This document shows positions 24,881 to 34,666 of a DNA stretch of 39,709 nucleotides, one piece after another. The notes beneath the pieces were generated by a model that searched no databases, was not told where the DNA came from, and saw only the letters and a program-made list of their open reading frames with translations. The translations under genes and the position numbers were made by a program. Within the stretch, counting starts at the first letter, position 1. Each line of letters opens with the position of its first letter. Origin of the DNA: Streptococcus mitis (GTDB lineage Bacteria > Bacillota > Bacilli > Lactobacillales > Streptococcaceae); assembly GCF_005844455.1 (NCBI RefSeq), contig NZ_SPGF01000015.1:1-39709 (forward strand). Reading direction: 5' to 3'.

Positions 24881-27667
24881 TCATTTCGTTGTGTAGGCAA
24901 AACTGATGGTACTATCCACTCCTGATAATTTACGGAAGGTATAGTTGGGATTGCCGTTATAGTTGGTCTCTGAGATAAGAAATGACCCATCTGGGTAAAC
25001 TTTTTCAACGAAGGCCACATGTCCGTACTGTCCACCCGCAAAGGAGACAATCGCTCCTGCTTTAGGGATGGTTCCTGTTTCACCACCGAGACTAGCCGCA
25101 GTTCGTACCCAATCTTGACCATTGCCCATGGTATTGATAATCGGAATTTTCTCACCATTTTTACCTTTGAGTTTTAATCCTAATTGGTTAATCCGTGCAG
25201 CTACTCCCCATGTACATTGACCGTAGGCATAGCCCATACCATCACCACCACCTGGGATAGAATTGTCATAAAGGTCACCACGAACAGCTTCCAAAGCTTT
25301 GGGATCACTTTGTGCGGTCCCACCATTTGGCTGGCTAAACCCTTTTTCGATTTGGTAATACCACTCGGTTGCTCTGGTTTGGCGTTCTAAGAGCTTATCT
25401 CCACTATTTCCTTCCCAATAAATGAGAAAGAGTTGAGCAAGGCTTGCTGGACTTCCTGAATGTTTGAAGTAGTCTTTTAACCAGTTGGTGTAATAGGGAC
25501 TATCCCCATGCAACATAAAGTCCAGTTGTAAGCCTAGATTATACCACTTCTGATTCTTTCGTTTAGCATATTCTAACAAAAGTGTGTGACGGCGTGACCC
25601 ATCAGCGGTGTCTGTCCACTGTCCCAATCCTAGTCCACGTCTCAAGATATTAGAGTAACGACCGTTATAAATAGCTGGGCCACCCAGAGACAGCCACCCC
25701 TCATCATCCCAAGAGTTTTCTCTTGCCCCAACTGGAGGAGATAGGTAGTCGCCTTCAGCTCGTTTGGGATTGATAGAGGATTCTACCGACCAGTTTCCTA
25801 AAATAGCTGCGATGGCTTGATTGGTTGCTCCTTGACTTTTCAGGTACTCATAGATCGCTTTCGCTCTCGCAAACTCATCTCCGCCAAACTGACCAATGGC
25901 TGGTATAATAGTGGTTTGAAGCTGAATCACTTTAGGAAAGTAAAAGGCTGGATTAACATAAACCAACTTGTCCGTGTCATCATCCACCTTTTGATAGGTG
26001 ACTTTTAGCCCCGTACCATCTTTAGTTTGGCCAATAACCTCTCCTGCTTGGACTCGCTGACCAGCCGTCACTCGACCAGTATGAACATTATAAAGAGTGA
26101 GTTGAGTCTTGTTTAGTCCCTTGCCTGATGTGAGGATAAGATTATCCCCATCAAGAGAGACTTTCCCATCCATTGGTGCCACAATCACTTGGTTCTCTTT
26201 AGCCTCTAAAATGATGTGATGATGAAGCATTGGTTTCTCATCCATCACCTCGTAGCCATAGCGAACGGTCATGGTTAGAGCGTCATTTTCCGTTTGTCCT
26301 TGAAAGGGATTCTCCAATTCCTGAAGGGCAAGGTAAGTTCCTGCCTCGCTCAATTCCTTCAGGTCTGCTCGTTCTTCATCTGAGAGTTTATAAGGAGGAT
26401 TCTTAGTTAAGTCTGACATGGACTGAATAGATGAGCCACCATTTAAGTCCTGCCAAAGCTGACTCAAATAAGCTTGGTAGGTTTGAGAACTTTCTTCCAT
26501 AACTTCGTCTAAGGCATAATTCTGATACTTGTGATTCATGAAGGCCATGACCTCATCAATCTTAGTGTAGTAGGTAATGCCTTTGTCATTGATTCTCGTG
26601 TGCTCCGCATCCTCCCAGGTCAGATGAGTATAACTCTTGGTCAATTCTATCTCATCTTGTTGGATAAGACTGGTTCCTGAAATCCCCATGACAAAACTCA
26701 TCATGAGAAGAAAGAAAAACAAGAGACCTGATACCACCCAAGTCATTGGATTTGCGATAAGAGCTGAAAAGAAGGTCAGACTCCCCTTAATGGCTTGGAT
26801 TATTTTTGAAAAGCCTGCAATACCTTGCTTCCCAGCCTGTTTAAGAAAAGTTTGGTAACGTCTTCTTGGCTTTAAAGGTTTTTGGCGTTTCCAGCCCTTC
26901 CCCTTTTTAAAGTTCTGATACCGTTCCTTGCCATGAGCAATCTTGTTTTTGGCAAAACGATGTCCAGTCTGCCCACCTTTCACGACGACTTTTCCAGCTT
27001 GATAGGTAAATCTAGCATAGCGTCTGCCTTTTAGACTGGTATCTTTTAGGGTTCTAAGACCATCTAAATCATCGTCTTGAGCAACTACATCTAGCGATTC
27101 GGACGCTAGAAAACGCAACCCTCGTTTAACTTTGGTAGAGGTTTTCTTGACCTTATGAGCCTTTTTGAGCTGATGAACCTCACGTTTGGCGGAAGTGACT
27201 TCTTTTTCTGCCTGAAGGCGGTCAAAATTTTTCTCTTTTTGGAACTGAAACCGTGAAGTTTTCGTTTCTTTTGGCTCTTTGCGATAGGTAAACTTAGGAT
27301 TGACAGTTTTCTCTTTTTCTTCTAGCTTGACCTCTGCTAAGTGTTTTCGAGCAATCTTCAGACGATTTCTTGCTTGTGGAAGACGGTACTTTCTGATTTC
27401 TTTTGCCTTTAACCATCTGGGAGATACATAGGCGATAGACTCCTTAAAAGTTTCTGTCGCAGCTGCTTTTTCATCTTGATAGGCTTCTTTAAGAGTTTTC
27501 TTCTGTTCTTTTGCTTCTGCTTTCTCAGCTCGCCTGGTGAGAAAGCGTTTTTTAGGGAGAGCTATTTGTATGGCTTTCTTCTCCCTACGGTAATGAATTC
27601 GACTAGACTTTAAACTGCTTTGAAAGGTTTTTCGTGCAGTTTTAATGCTTTTCTTATCCGATATCAT
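24881..27667 (-). CDS. Conjugation peptidoglycan hydrolase (lysozyme-like plus CHAP), VirB1-like
   Basis: The 928-residue protein starts at ATG 27667, overlapping the VirB4 stop as ATGA. A very basic, helical N-terminal region (1-300) is followed by a membrane helix (about 306-330, WVVSGLLFFFLLMMSFVMG). Next are a degenerate M23/LytM-like barrel (about 492-560, without the HxH zinc ligands), a phage tail lysozyme-type domain (about 595-775, with GNWSVESSINP holding a likely catalytic Glu) and a C-terminal CHAP domain (about 810-928). In the CHAP domain Cys819 (YGQCTWG) and His883 (YGHVAFVE) are the expected catalytic pair. It would open the cell wall for the secretion channel. The last gene of the transfer operon, it is followed by an inverted repeat shared with the abiE-2 promoter. 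Confidence 0.92.
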   Translation of the reverse strand: MISDKKSIKTARKTFQSSLKSSRIHYRREKKAIQIALPKKRFLTRRAEKAEAKEQKKTLKEAYQDEKAAATETFKESIAYVSPRWLKAKEIRKYRLPQARNRLKIARKHLAEVKLEEKEKTVNPKFTYRKEPKETKTSRFQFQKEKNFDRLQAEKEVTSAKREVHQLKKAHKVKKTSTKVKRGLRFLASESLDVVAQDDDLDGLRTLKDTSLKGRRYARFTYQAGKVVVKGGQTGHRFAKNKIAHGKERYQNFKKGKGWKRQKPLKPRRRYQTFLKQAGKQGIAGFSKIIQAIKGSLTFFSALIANPMTWVVSGLLFFFLLMMSFVMGISGTSLIQQDEIELTKSYTHLTWEDAEHTRINDKGITYYTKIDEVMAFMNHKYQNYALDEVMEESSQTYQAYLSQLWQDLNGGSSIQSMSDLTKNPPYKLSDEERADLKELSEAGTYLALQELENPFQGQTENDALTMTVRYGYEVMDEKPMLHHHIILEAKENQVIVAPMDGKVSLDGDNLILTSGKGLNKTQLTLYNVHTGRVTAGQRVQAGEVIGQTKDGTGLKVTYQKVDDDTDKLVYVNPAFYFPKVIQLQTTIIPAIGQFGGDEFARAKAIYEYLKSQGATNQAIAAILGNWSVESSINPKRAEGDYLSPPVGARENSWDDEGWLSLGGPAIYNGRYSNILRRGLGLGQWTDTADGSRRHTLLLEYAKRKNQKWYNLGLQLDFMLHGDSPYYTNWLKDYFKHSGSPASLAQLFLIYWEGNSGDKLLERQTRATEWYYQIEKGFSQPNGGTAQSDPKALEAVRGDLYDNSIPGGGDGMGYAYGQCTWGVAARINQLGLKLKGKNGEKIPIINTMGNGQDWVRTAASLGGETGTIPKAGAIVSFAGGQYGHVAFVEKVYPDGSFLISETNYNGNPNYTFRKLSGVDSTISFAYTTK

Positions 27668-30015
27668 TTGTCAATCCTCATCTTTTCTGGATCGGTACTC
27701 ATGATGTCAAAGAGCTTGGTTTGGTGTGGTATCTTATTTCTGAAAGGCACAACCGTTGAGCCAGCTTTAATGAGACCTGCTCCTTTTTCTGGATTAACCA
27801 AGTATTTCTCTAACTCCTTGGATAAACCTAATAGATGAACCAATTCTTCTCGGTCGTTCTTAGCCTGTTTTAGGAGAATCATGAATTCGCTATTTGCAAT
27901 AATGCGTCTGCCATTGGCATCAAGAAGCAGAGTCTCCACATTCTGCGTAATCCCTGTTGGCGTTGCCCCGTACTTCCGAACCCGACTCCAGAGTTTGAAG
28001 AAGAAATCAGAAGCGTACTTATCCAGCAACAATAGCTGCATTTCATCAAAGTAAATCCATGTCTTCTTCCCTAGTTTTTGATTCTTCACCACACGATTCC
28101 AAATCTGGTCAAAAATCACCATGAGGGCAATTTGTTTGAGTTCATCGCCCAGCTTTTTGACATTGTAAATGAGGAAGTGGCTATCGGTTTTGATGTTGGT
28201 GCGGTGTGAGAAAATATCTAGAGAACCTTCCACATACAGTTCCATATCAAGAGCCAAGTCCTTCGCTTCTAGTTCAGGTTGCTTGGAGAGGACAAAGACC
28301 CATTCCACCAAAGACGGTTCTTGAAAATGCTTATAGGTCAAGCGTGTCACACGGTCGATTAGTGACTTCTCACGACCATCTATTTTGCGGTCCAACAATT
28401 TCCCAATCCAAGACAGGAGAAATTCTGACTTGACCTTAACAGGGTCTTCATCCATATTCTCATCTGACAAGTCTAGGACATTCAAGAAAGTGGTGGAGTC
28501 AGGCGCAATGTCAATGCTTTCCCCACCAAAGGCTTAACCGATGATGCTGTACTCATTTTCAGGATCGACGATGATGATTTCGGTATCATTATCCGCTTCT
28601 TTTAATTTAGTCGAAATAATCTCATGTTTTGTGGCCATGCCTTTCCCTGAACCTGATGTCCCTAAAATGAGACCTGATGGGGTATTGAGTTTCCCACGGT
28701 CAATGGTAATGATGTTACTTGAAATCTGATTAATCCCGTAAAATTTTCCACCTTTGTCCTGAATATCAATAGAAGTCCAAGGTGAGTTGACGGCAATATT
28801 CGAGGTTAAGAGAGACCGAGAAACACCTTCAACATAATTCTTCCCAAAGGGTAACAGACTATTAAAGGCAGCTTCCTGCATATAGGTTAGATTATCAATG
28901 ATGAGATCATTTGAGCCGGCCACTTGTTTGACAATGTCTAAGGATTGGTTCAGCTGATCCTCATTATCCGCAAAGACCCCAATCAAAAAGAGGGTGTCAA
29001 AGAGCTTATCTCCAGTCTGTGTCATAGTTTTAAGCAGCTCATCAGCTTCATCAATATTGCTTTCAAGAACCTGACTAACCTTTTCCAAATAAACACCAGA
29101 GCGTGCCATCTTTTGTTGCTCGCCAATTTTTTGTGATTCCATCAAGGTTTTCTTGGTTCGGAGTTTCTTCATGGCCTCTGACTTAGCTGAGCCTTTGGCA
29201 TGCAGGCTCATCATCACTTCCAAATCCGACTGTATTAAATTACGAATAAACTTGTCCCCTAGCTCCATACCGTAATCCCGAACATAGACAATCTGAAGCA
29301 AGCGCTCATCTATCTCCATATAATTCTTGTGTTTGAAAGATAAGCTTGGTGGTGCAATAAAATGTTTGGTGGTTTGTCCTGAACGCACGAGGTCTTGATA
29401 AGTAAAGGATAGATGGTTTTCTCCGCGTAACATATCGGCCAGGTGATTGGCTCGTTCTTCTCCTGTCAAGAGGTTAAAGCTAGCCTCGATTTCTGAAAGA
29501 CCGCTCTTGAAGTATTCTCCAATTTGAGACAGGGAGCGATAAGCCAGTTTAGGCGTTTGGTCACTTTTCCCAAAAGAAATCAACTTGATAGCTGAAAAAT
29601 TATTCTCTCCTGCTTCTAAGTTAGCATCCATCATACGGTTGAGTTCCTCACGGTAGGGATTAAAACCATCTTCATGCAAGGGATAAAGGACACTTTTTCG
29701 GAATTGTTCCAAGTTGACTTTCTTGTTAAAAATGGTCAGTTGGAAATTTGTTTTATCGTCCAGCGAATTGATTAAATCTGAATACTTCTCAACCATAGCC
29801 ACCTTATCCTCCAATCCCACGGTCTGGTAATTGACATCCCCTAAGAGATAGGACTGAGAGAAATAATCTGGGCTTACCTGCATGAGGCCATTGGGAAAGA
29901 GGCCTTGATAAAGAAGAGTATTAAGTATTGTTGGTAGAACCTCCTGTTTCTTTGGGGCTATCTTTTTGACCTTAGAAGAGGTCTTTGGTTTCATGAAGTG
30001 TTTTAAGTTTTTCAT
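27664..30015 (-). pseudogene. virB4: VirB4-type conjugation ATPase interrupted by an in-frame stop
   Basis: A single frame of 783 codons encodes a VirB4/TrbE-like ATPase. TAA at 28534-28536 (codon 494) interrupts it between IVDPENEYSIIG and AFGGESIDIAP, and reading continues in the same frame. The Walker A (GTSGSGKG, about residue 455) is upstream of the stop. The Walker B (WIYFDEMQLLL, about 656) and the C-terminal motor region are downstream. Neither half can be a working motor alone. The second half has only a TTG (28485) without a ribosome site for restart. VirB4 is essential for type IV secretion, so transfer of this copy is probably blocked unless the stop is suppressed, complemented or a sequence error. 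It overlaps the PrgI gene by 44 bp at its start. Confidence 0.9.
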
Positions 30016-30325
30016 GGTGAATTCCTTTCTGTCCGGTTAGTGTGCGGTCTGGTACCGTCATCTCGTAATGAAAACGGTATTTTAAATAGGTTTCAAAGGG
30101 AAGATCATTAGGACGATAAACCCCAAATAACATGAGGGGAATGGTAAACGTAAAAACAAATCCATAGACAAACCAGTCTCCAAATTGCCAATAAAAGAGA
30201 TTTAGCCCTAAGACAAGGATGGTGATGGTAATAGCTGGCAAGACAAAAATGACTTGCCGTGTGGTAAAGCCTAACCAAGCCCTGTGTTGAACCTTTGTAA
30301 TGTCCTTAAAAACACGTGTATTCAT
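29972..30325 (-). CDS. prgI: PrgI-family (VirB3-like) membrane protein of the transfer channel
   Basis: The 117-residue protein has two membrane helices (about 25-45 and 50-70: VIFVLPAITITILVLGLNL and WFVYGFVFTFTIPLMLFG). A cytoplasmic tail contains YRPNDLPFETYLKYRF, a PrgI-type hallmark. PrgI proteins are the Gram-positive VirB3 counterparts and pair with VirB4, whose gene overlaps this one by 44 bp. A ribosome site (AAGGAG) lies 10-11 bases before the ATG. Confidence 0.85.
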   Translation of the reverse strand: MNTRVFKDITKVQHRAWLGFTTRQVIFVLPAITITILVLGLNLFYWQFGDWFVYGFVFTFTIPLMLFGVYRPNDLPFETYLKYRFHYEMTVPDRTLTGQKGIHHEKLKTLHETKDLF

Positions 30326-30567
30326 AAAATAGTAACTCCTTCTTTGATAAAAGGACCAAGATGGAAATCTTAGTCCAGTTTAAATTGTTTTGTGACTTTG
30401 ACGCAGTAGGCGTCTGAACTCTCTACGCTAGCTCCTAGCTATGACAGTTCTAGTCGTCCTTGCGGAGGTCGGACAACGAAATCGACCGTAAAGCAGTACC
30501 TTGTTCCTCTTCGATTTCCAAGGAACAACCTTAAACAGTCCACTGGACTGTTTAAGCTATCCTACTC
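30326..30567 (-). other. Structured intergenic leader with several hairpins, no gene
   Basis: This 242-bp gap in the transfer operon holds strong inverted repeats. CTTAAACAGTCC and GGACTGTTTAAG (30530-30556) form 12-bp arms around ACT. TTGTTCCT and AGGAACAA (30501-30528) form a second. GACGC-AGTAG-GCGTC (about 30398-30412) forms a third. GGACCAAGAT-GGAA-ATCTTAGTCC (30353-30376) forms a fourth and, on the minus strand, is followed by CTTTTATC just before the PrgI ribosome site, like an attenuator. No open frame of use is seen. Regulation of the downstream operon or an RNA product is possible. Confidence 0.55.
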
Positions 30568-31422
30568 TCACATGCCCAAAATACTTCGGGCAGTGCGTTG
30601 ACTGCCCACCAATGCAATGATTAACAAAATAGCCTGCACTAAGCTACCAAACATAATGGCTAGGCTTTCCATAATCCCTGCCCCATTTGAAACAGCGATT
30701 TTTCCAGCTGATTCAAAAAGAGGTACAAGAGAGACGATGAGGAAAATCAAAACTCCTTGCAAGGCATAGACCATAATATTTTTAAGATAGCCAATCCCAA
30801 CGCCACGCCAATCATCACTAAGGAAAGCTGGAATCGTTAGTGGCGCAAAAGGAATCATGAGATAAAGCTGGATAAAGCGAATGGTAATGAGAATATTCAC
30901 GACCATCACACTGACTAAACGAACCAACCAAATCATGATAGCAAAGAGCCCAACAATCATTTTTCCAACAATACCTGAGCCTTTAAGGCCTGAGATGGTG
31001 TCATAGGCTGTTCCCCCATGTGACACCACGCCTGCTACCTGTTCGATGATGTGGGAAGCGACGGCTAAGATAGCTTCCACAATCACAGTGGTGTTGGTAA
31101 TCACCACAGCCACCATGATGTAGCTGACAATCATTGGGGCAATGGCTTCAAAAGTCATGGCGCCTCCCGAACCCGCAATTTTCTTCGCCATCTTAGAAAA
31201 TTCCAGAATCAAGACAACCGCTAAAATCGCTACCCCCAAGGGCTGCATAATCCCTTTGGTGATGACAGACATATAAGACCAGACGGTTGGATTGTATTCT
31301 GCCAAGGATTTGATTAAATCAGCTGTTGATTTTAAATCCACATTAAAGCCTTCAAAAAGGCTGTCGCTTGAAATTTTCTCTGAGGCTAGAAAGACAAAAG
31401 CTGAGGTTAGTTTCATTATCAT
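30568..31422 (-). CDS. VirB6/TrbL-like polytopic membrane protein of the transfer channel
   Basis: The start is placed at ATG 31422, after AGGAGG with 12-bp spacing; a second ATG lies two codons on. The 284-residue protein has about six hydrophobic helices, among them VAILAVVLILEFSKM, IVSYIMVAVVITNTT, IVGLFAIMIWLVRLV and LQGVLIFLIVSLVPLF. This is the pattern of TrbL/VirB6-like proteins in streptococcal ICEs, which form the inner part of the conjugation pore. It follows the Maff2-like gene by 16 bp and precedes the structured gap. Confidence 0.8.
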   Translation of the reverse strand: MIMKLTSAFVFLASEKISSDSLFEGFNVDLKSTADLIKSLAEYNPTVWSYMSVITKGIMQPLGVAILAVVLILEFSKMAKKIAGSGGAMTFEAIAPMIVSYIMVAVVITNTTVIVEAILAVASHIIEQVAGVVSHGGTAYDTISGLKGSGIVGKMIVGLFAIMIWLVRLVSVMVVNILITIRFIQLYLMIPFAPLTIPAFLSDDWRGVGIGYLKNIMVYALQGVLIFLIVSLVPLFESAGKIAVSNGAGIMESLAIMFGSLVQAILLIIALVGSQRTARSILGM

Positions 31423-31438
31423 GTCATACCTTGCCCTC

Positions 31439-31681
31439 CTAAATTGTAATCTGAGTAACAAAGGCGCCAGCAGCACCGACCATCACCCCACCCACAATTT
31501 CTAAGATAGCATTACGGACACCTGGTCCTCCATCTTTGATATTGGTCGAAAGGTTGATAATGCCCATCACAACAAGAAAAGCCCCTACGGCAATCAAGCC
31601 TTTTTGTAAGAGAGACATGGCTTGTGCAAACATGGAGCTGGCATCCACTCCGTAAACAAAGCCTGTAAGTTTTTGATCCAT
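31439..31681 (-). CDS. Small Maff2-like membrane protein
   Basis: The start is ATG 31681 (MDQKLTGFVYGVDASS), with GAGGAATC just upstream; longer starts lack a ribosome site. The 80-residue product has two hydrophobic segments (GLIAVGAFLVVMGIINL and IVGGVMVGAAGAFVTQ) with a charged loop (STNIKDGGPGVRNA). This resembles the Maff2 family found beside VirB6-like genes, which may serve as a pilin- or channel-like subunit. It lies between virD4 and the VirB6-like gene in the same operon. Confidence 0.75.
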   Translation of the reverse strand: MDQKLTGFVYGVDASSMFAQAMSLLQKGLIAVGAFLVVMGIINLSTNIKDGGPGVRNAILEIVGGVMVGAAGAFVTQITI

Positions 31682-31698
31682 ATGATTCCTCATTTCCA

Positions 31699-33519
31699 TT
31701 AGTGTAGTGTTCTTTCTGTGCGTAAATCCCTGACCTTATGATCCGATAAATCAAGAAGTGCTTCCTTATTGCTTAGAGGGTCAATCTCATAGTGCCACCA
31801 ACGAGCGTCCGTTTCCTTATCTGCTAGGTATTGCCAGTTCTGGTGTTTCAAAGGGAGATACTTCTTCTCCTTAAAGACTGGAACTCCTGCAATTCGTACC
31901 AAACACTCATCTCGTTTCATATTTCCGACTTCATCAGGGGTCATGAGGTCCCTTGCAATTTTTTGATGAGAAGTAGAACCAGACCCTGTTTGGCCATAAG
32001 ACCGACTGGTGTTCCTCACATCAATGGTTTGTTTGCCTAAAAGACTACTCATGAACTTGAAAGTCTCTTCGTCATTCCCACCCAGATACTGCAGACTGTC
32101 ACAGTTACCAAGAATGGTTTTCCAAGCCTCTTTTTCCTTATAAAGCCCTTGGAGCTGAGCAATATTTTGGAGAATAGGTACGAGGCTCATGTTTCGAGAA
32201 CGAACCGTTGAAGTTTGTTCGGCAAAGTCTGGGATTTCTCCACAGTTCGCAAACTCGTCTAAGTAGGCTCTCACATGAATGGGAAGTTCTCCCTTAAAGT
32301 CCACATCGGCTTGTCTGGTCAGGGTTGAAAAAATCGTTGCGAAAAAGAGGGCAGACAAGAATCTGAAGGTTGTGTCATTATCAGGAATGACAAGATAGAC
32401 CATCGTCTTCTGAGTTCCCCATGTCTTCAAGTCCATGGTGTCCCGCTTTGTTAAATCAATGACGGATTGAATATTAAAGAGTGCAAACTTAGCCGTCGTC
32501 ACGGCAATAACTGAATCAAGGGTCTTGTCCTTGTAGTTCTGAAAATCTGCCCAGTTACGCATGGTAAAGTTCTCCATGCCATACTTCTTAGCATAATTTT
32601 CAAACATGACTTCAAGGACACTCTTATCTTGATTGTCTCCTTTTGATAAGAGTTTAATGAGTTTTCCAATCTCTGAAAAAGCTGGGTAACGCCCGCGTTT
32701 GCGCCGCTTCTCTGCTTCTTCCTTGGAGCTTTTTGGAGGGTTGTAAAAATCAACCAAGTAGGAAGCAATCGCTCGCACCAAGGTCATGGACGCCTCATCC
32801 CAAAAGGGATCACTTCTTGAACCACTACCTTTCGTGTTGTTAAAGTACACCGTCAGCATGCGATTCAGATCATTCTCAGTTTCCACATAACGAAAGGGAT
32901 TAAAGCCATCCGAATTAGTCATATTCACTATGTCTAATACCTTGACCTGATAGCCATTTTCTAGAAAGAGCTTGCCTGTCTTTTCTGCCAAATGGTCCTT
33001 GGGGTCAACCACAATGTTGGAACAGTTGAGCTGTATCAAATTGGGCTTCACAAAACGAAAGGTCTTCCCTGCTCCTGACCCACCAATAACAACCAGATTC
33101 TTATTTCGGTCAAACTGTGGCGTTTTCTTTTCTAAAAGAGTCAACCTGACATTTCGAGACAAGATGGTATCGTTCAAAGGATTCTTACTGGTAAAGGCTT
33201 TACGCTCACGACTATTTCCAAAACGAGCAGAGCCATACTCAGCCCCTTCTCGGTAGACCTTTTTGCCTGTTGAGATGTAAAGATAGACAAACCCCATGGT
33301 CATCAGTCCAAAGAGAAAGCCTAAGAAGGATTTTCCAGTGAAGTTGACATCCCACAAGGGATGAAGCACTTGTTTTTGTCCTTCTCCTAAGAGATAAGCA
33401 AGACGTTCAATGGGTGGCTGATTGGGAAGACTCTCGTACAGCAAAACCAAACGATGACAGAAATAGCCAAATACAAGCCCTAAGCTCCCAAAGACGATGG
33501 CTTTTTTCCCTGAATACAC
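31699..33519 (-). CDS. virD4: VirD4/TraG-type coupling protein
   Basis: The 606-residue protein has two N-terminal membrane segments (about 5-25 and 65-85) anchoring it at the channel. The ATPase domain has Walker A GGSGAGKTFRF (about residue 148) and Walker B RAYLDEFANCGEIPDF (about 423), and the TraG-type motif NPF is in SDGFNPFRYV. It would bring the relaxase-DNA complex to the type IV secretion channel. It overlaps the DUF3801 gene by one base, and the pairing with a PcfB-like protein matches pCF10 and other Gram-positive elements. Confidence 0.93.
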   Translation of the reverse strand: MYSGKKAIVFGSLGLVFGYFCHRLVLLYESLPNQPPIERLAYLLGEGQKQVLHPLWDVNFTGKSFLGFLFGLMTMGFVYLYISTGKKVYREGAEYGSARFGNSRERKAFTSKNPLNDTILSRNVRLTLLEKKTPQFDRNKNLVVIGGSGAGKTFRFVKPNLIQLNCSNIVVDPKDHLAEKTGKLFLENGYQVKVLDIVNMTNSDGFNPFRYVETENDLNRMLTVYFNNTKGSGSRSDPFWDEASMTLVRAIASYLVDFYNPPKSSKEEAEKRRKRGRYPAFSEIGKLIKLLSKGDNQDKSVLEVMFENYAKKYGMENFTMRNWADFQNYKDKTLDSVIAVTTAKFALFNIQSVIDLTKRDTMDLKTWGTQKTMVYLVIPDNDTTFRFLSALFFATIFSTLTRQADVDFKGELPIHVRAYLDEFANCGEIPDFAEQTSTVRSRNMSLVPILQNIAQLQGLYKEKEAWKTILGNCDSLQYLGGNDEETFKFMSSLLGKQTIDVRNTSRSYGQTGSGSTSHQKIARDLMTPDEVGNMKRDECLVRIAGVPVFKEKKYLPLKHQNWQYLADKETDARWWHYEIDPLSNKEALLDLSDHKVRDLRTERTLH

Positions 33520-34007
33520 TAGAGAGTCACCTCCTTGGTCTTCACGGCAGAAGGTTTTGACATCACAATCTGTTCCTTAGCCTTTTCAATTTCCTCATCA
33601 AGGGTTTTATCGAATGTTAAGTCTTGAAGTTTTTCTGGATTAGAGACTAACTTTTTCAGTAACTCATCTAAGTGCCTGTCTAAAAGAGATTTGTCCTTGG
33701 CGTAGAAATGAAGATAGTCTCCCTGCCAACTGATGGCAATGGGAAGGTTTTCGGATTCCATCAGTTCCTTGAATTTCTCCACATCAATCGGTTTATCCAA
33801 CATATCCTTGGTCACGTTTACCGATTCAATGGCATATGGACTTTGAAGCAGTTCTTCTAACTTTTGAACCCCAATCTTATAAGCGGAGTCTTGGGCTAGG
33901 GCTTGTCTTGCCGACCACTCTAAGAGCTTTAAGAGCGTTTGAACCGTAAACAGGCTACTTCTCTCCGCATATTGCAAAGCTTGGCGTTCCTGTTGTTCTG
34001 AAGACAT
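33519..34007 (-). CDS. DUF3801 / PcfB-like coupling accessory protein
   Basis: The 162-residue soluble, acidic and helical protein has DKPIDVEKFKELMESENLP and ISWQGDYLHFYAKDKSLL, typical of DUF3801 proteins encoded before virD4 in Gram-positive conjugative elements. PcfB of pCF10 binds the coupling protein and the relaxase. It starts the transfer operon, with AAAGGAGGGAG before the ATG. The upstream region carries TTGATTTTGGTATCA, the same element as upstream of the adhesin. Confidence 0.85.
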   Translation of the reverse strand: MSSEQQERQALQYAERSSLFTVQTLLKLLEWSARQALAQDSAYKIGVQKLEELLQSPYAIESVNVTKDMLDKPIDVEKFKELMESENLPIAISWQGDYLHFYAKDKSLLDRHLDELLKKLVSNPEKLQDLTFDKTLDEEIEKAKEQIVMSKPSAVKTKEVTL

Positions 34008-34070
34008 AACTCCCTCCTTTGTATGATTCCCTCATAAAAATCAGGGTGCCTTCATAATACGAAAGCCTTC

Positions 34071-34085
34071 TTGATTTTGGTATCA
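34071..34085 (-). promoter_or_regulatory. Shared operator-like element upstream of the transfer operon
   Basis: TTGATTTTGGTATCA is identical to 18146-18160 upstream of the adhesin, and one base off at 19960-19974. It has a TGAT-6 bp-ATCA symmetry. On the minus strand TATTAT (about 34055) lies just downstream, as a possible -10 for the DUF3801 gene. The element overlaps the stop codon of the protease gene. Confidence 0.45.
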
Positions 34086-34664
34086 CAGAAATGATAGGAG
34101 AAAAACCACACCATTCCAAGAGAGATGAACCAGAGTAGACATTAAAACATCCGTTTTGAGACGAACCAGTCCTAATGTCACTCCTAAGCTGCCATAAATG
34201 AACCACGTTATCATGCTAGAAGGGTGGTGCGCCAAGGAAAAGAGGGAACTGGTCAACAAAAGCTGAGCAAATGGCTTAGACAGCCTATCCCACAAAACTT
34301 CTCGGTAAAAGACCTCCTCCACTATACTGGCATTAAGTAGAAAAATAATAAACGACAGAACGGGAACTTGATCCTGAACAGTTACCATCGTTTGTTGGTT
34401 AGTCTCAATTCCTGAAAGCGTGACACTCATGGCAAGAGCTATACTCACCATCACGCCAAGGCTCCCTAAAAGCCAAACTCCTCTCTCTATCCAGGACATG
34501 TTTCTTTTGGGCATGCCATAGTGTTTCCAAAACCACAGCAAAAAAGTTAAAAAAGCAACTTGTAAGACGATTAAGCCTATCCCATCAATCCATCCCATTA
34601 AGAAGAGACTAACTAAGAGCACATTAGCATGAATGGCTCCGTACATCAGTAATACTCGTCCCAT
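34083..34664 (-). CDS. CPBP-family intramembrane protease
   Basis: The 193-residue protein is mostly hydrophobic with about six membrane helices. The CPBP (Abi/CAAX) motifs are present: EEVFYREVLWDRL (the EExxxR motif), FSLAHHPSS (second-site His) and LVHLSWNGVVF (third motif with His and Asn). GGAGGTAGAG precedes the ATG. In Gram-positive elements such proteins can confer bacteriocin self-immunity or process membrane proteins. The substrate is unknown. Confidence 0.85.
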   Translation of the reverse strand: MGRVLLMYGAIHANVLLVSLFLMGWIDGIGLIVLQVAFLTFLLWFWKHYGMPKRNMSWIERGVWLLGSLGVMVSIALAMSVTLSGIETNQQTMVTVQDQVPVLSFIIFLLNASIVEEVFYREVLWDRLSKPFAQLLLTSSLFSLAHHPSSMITWFIYGSLGVTLGLVRLKTDVLMSTLVHLSWNGVVFLLSFL

Positions 34665-34666
34665 CT

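Noticed and set aside
27664..28485. The C-terminal VirB4 piece as a separate gene
   Set aside because: It is in phase with the upstream part, begins at a TTG without a ribosome site, and lacks a Walker A motif.
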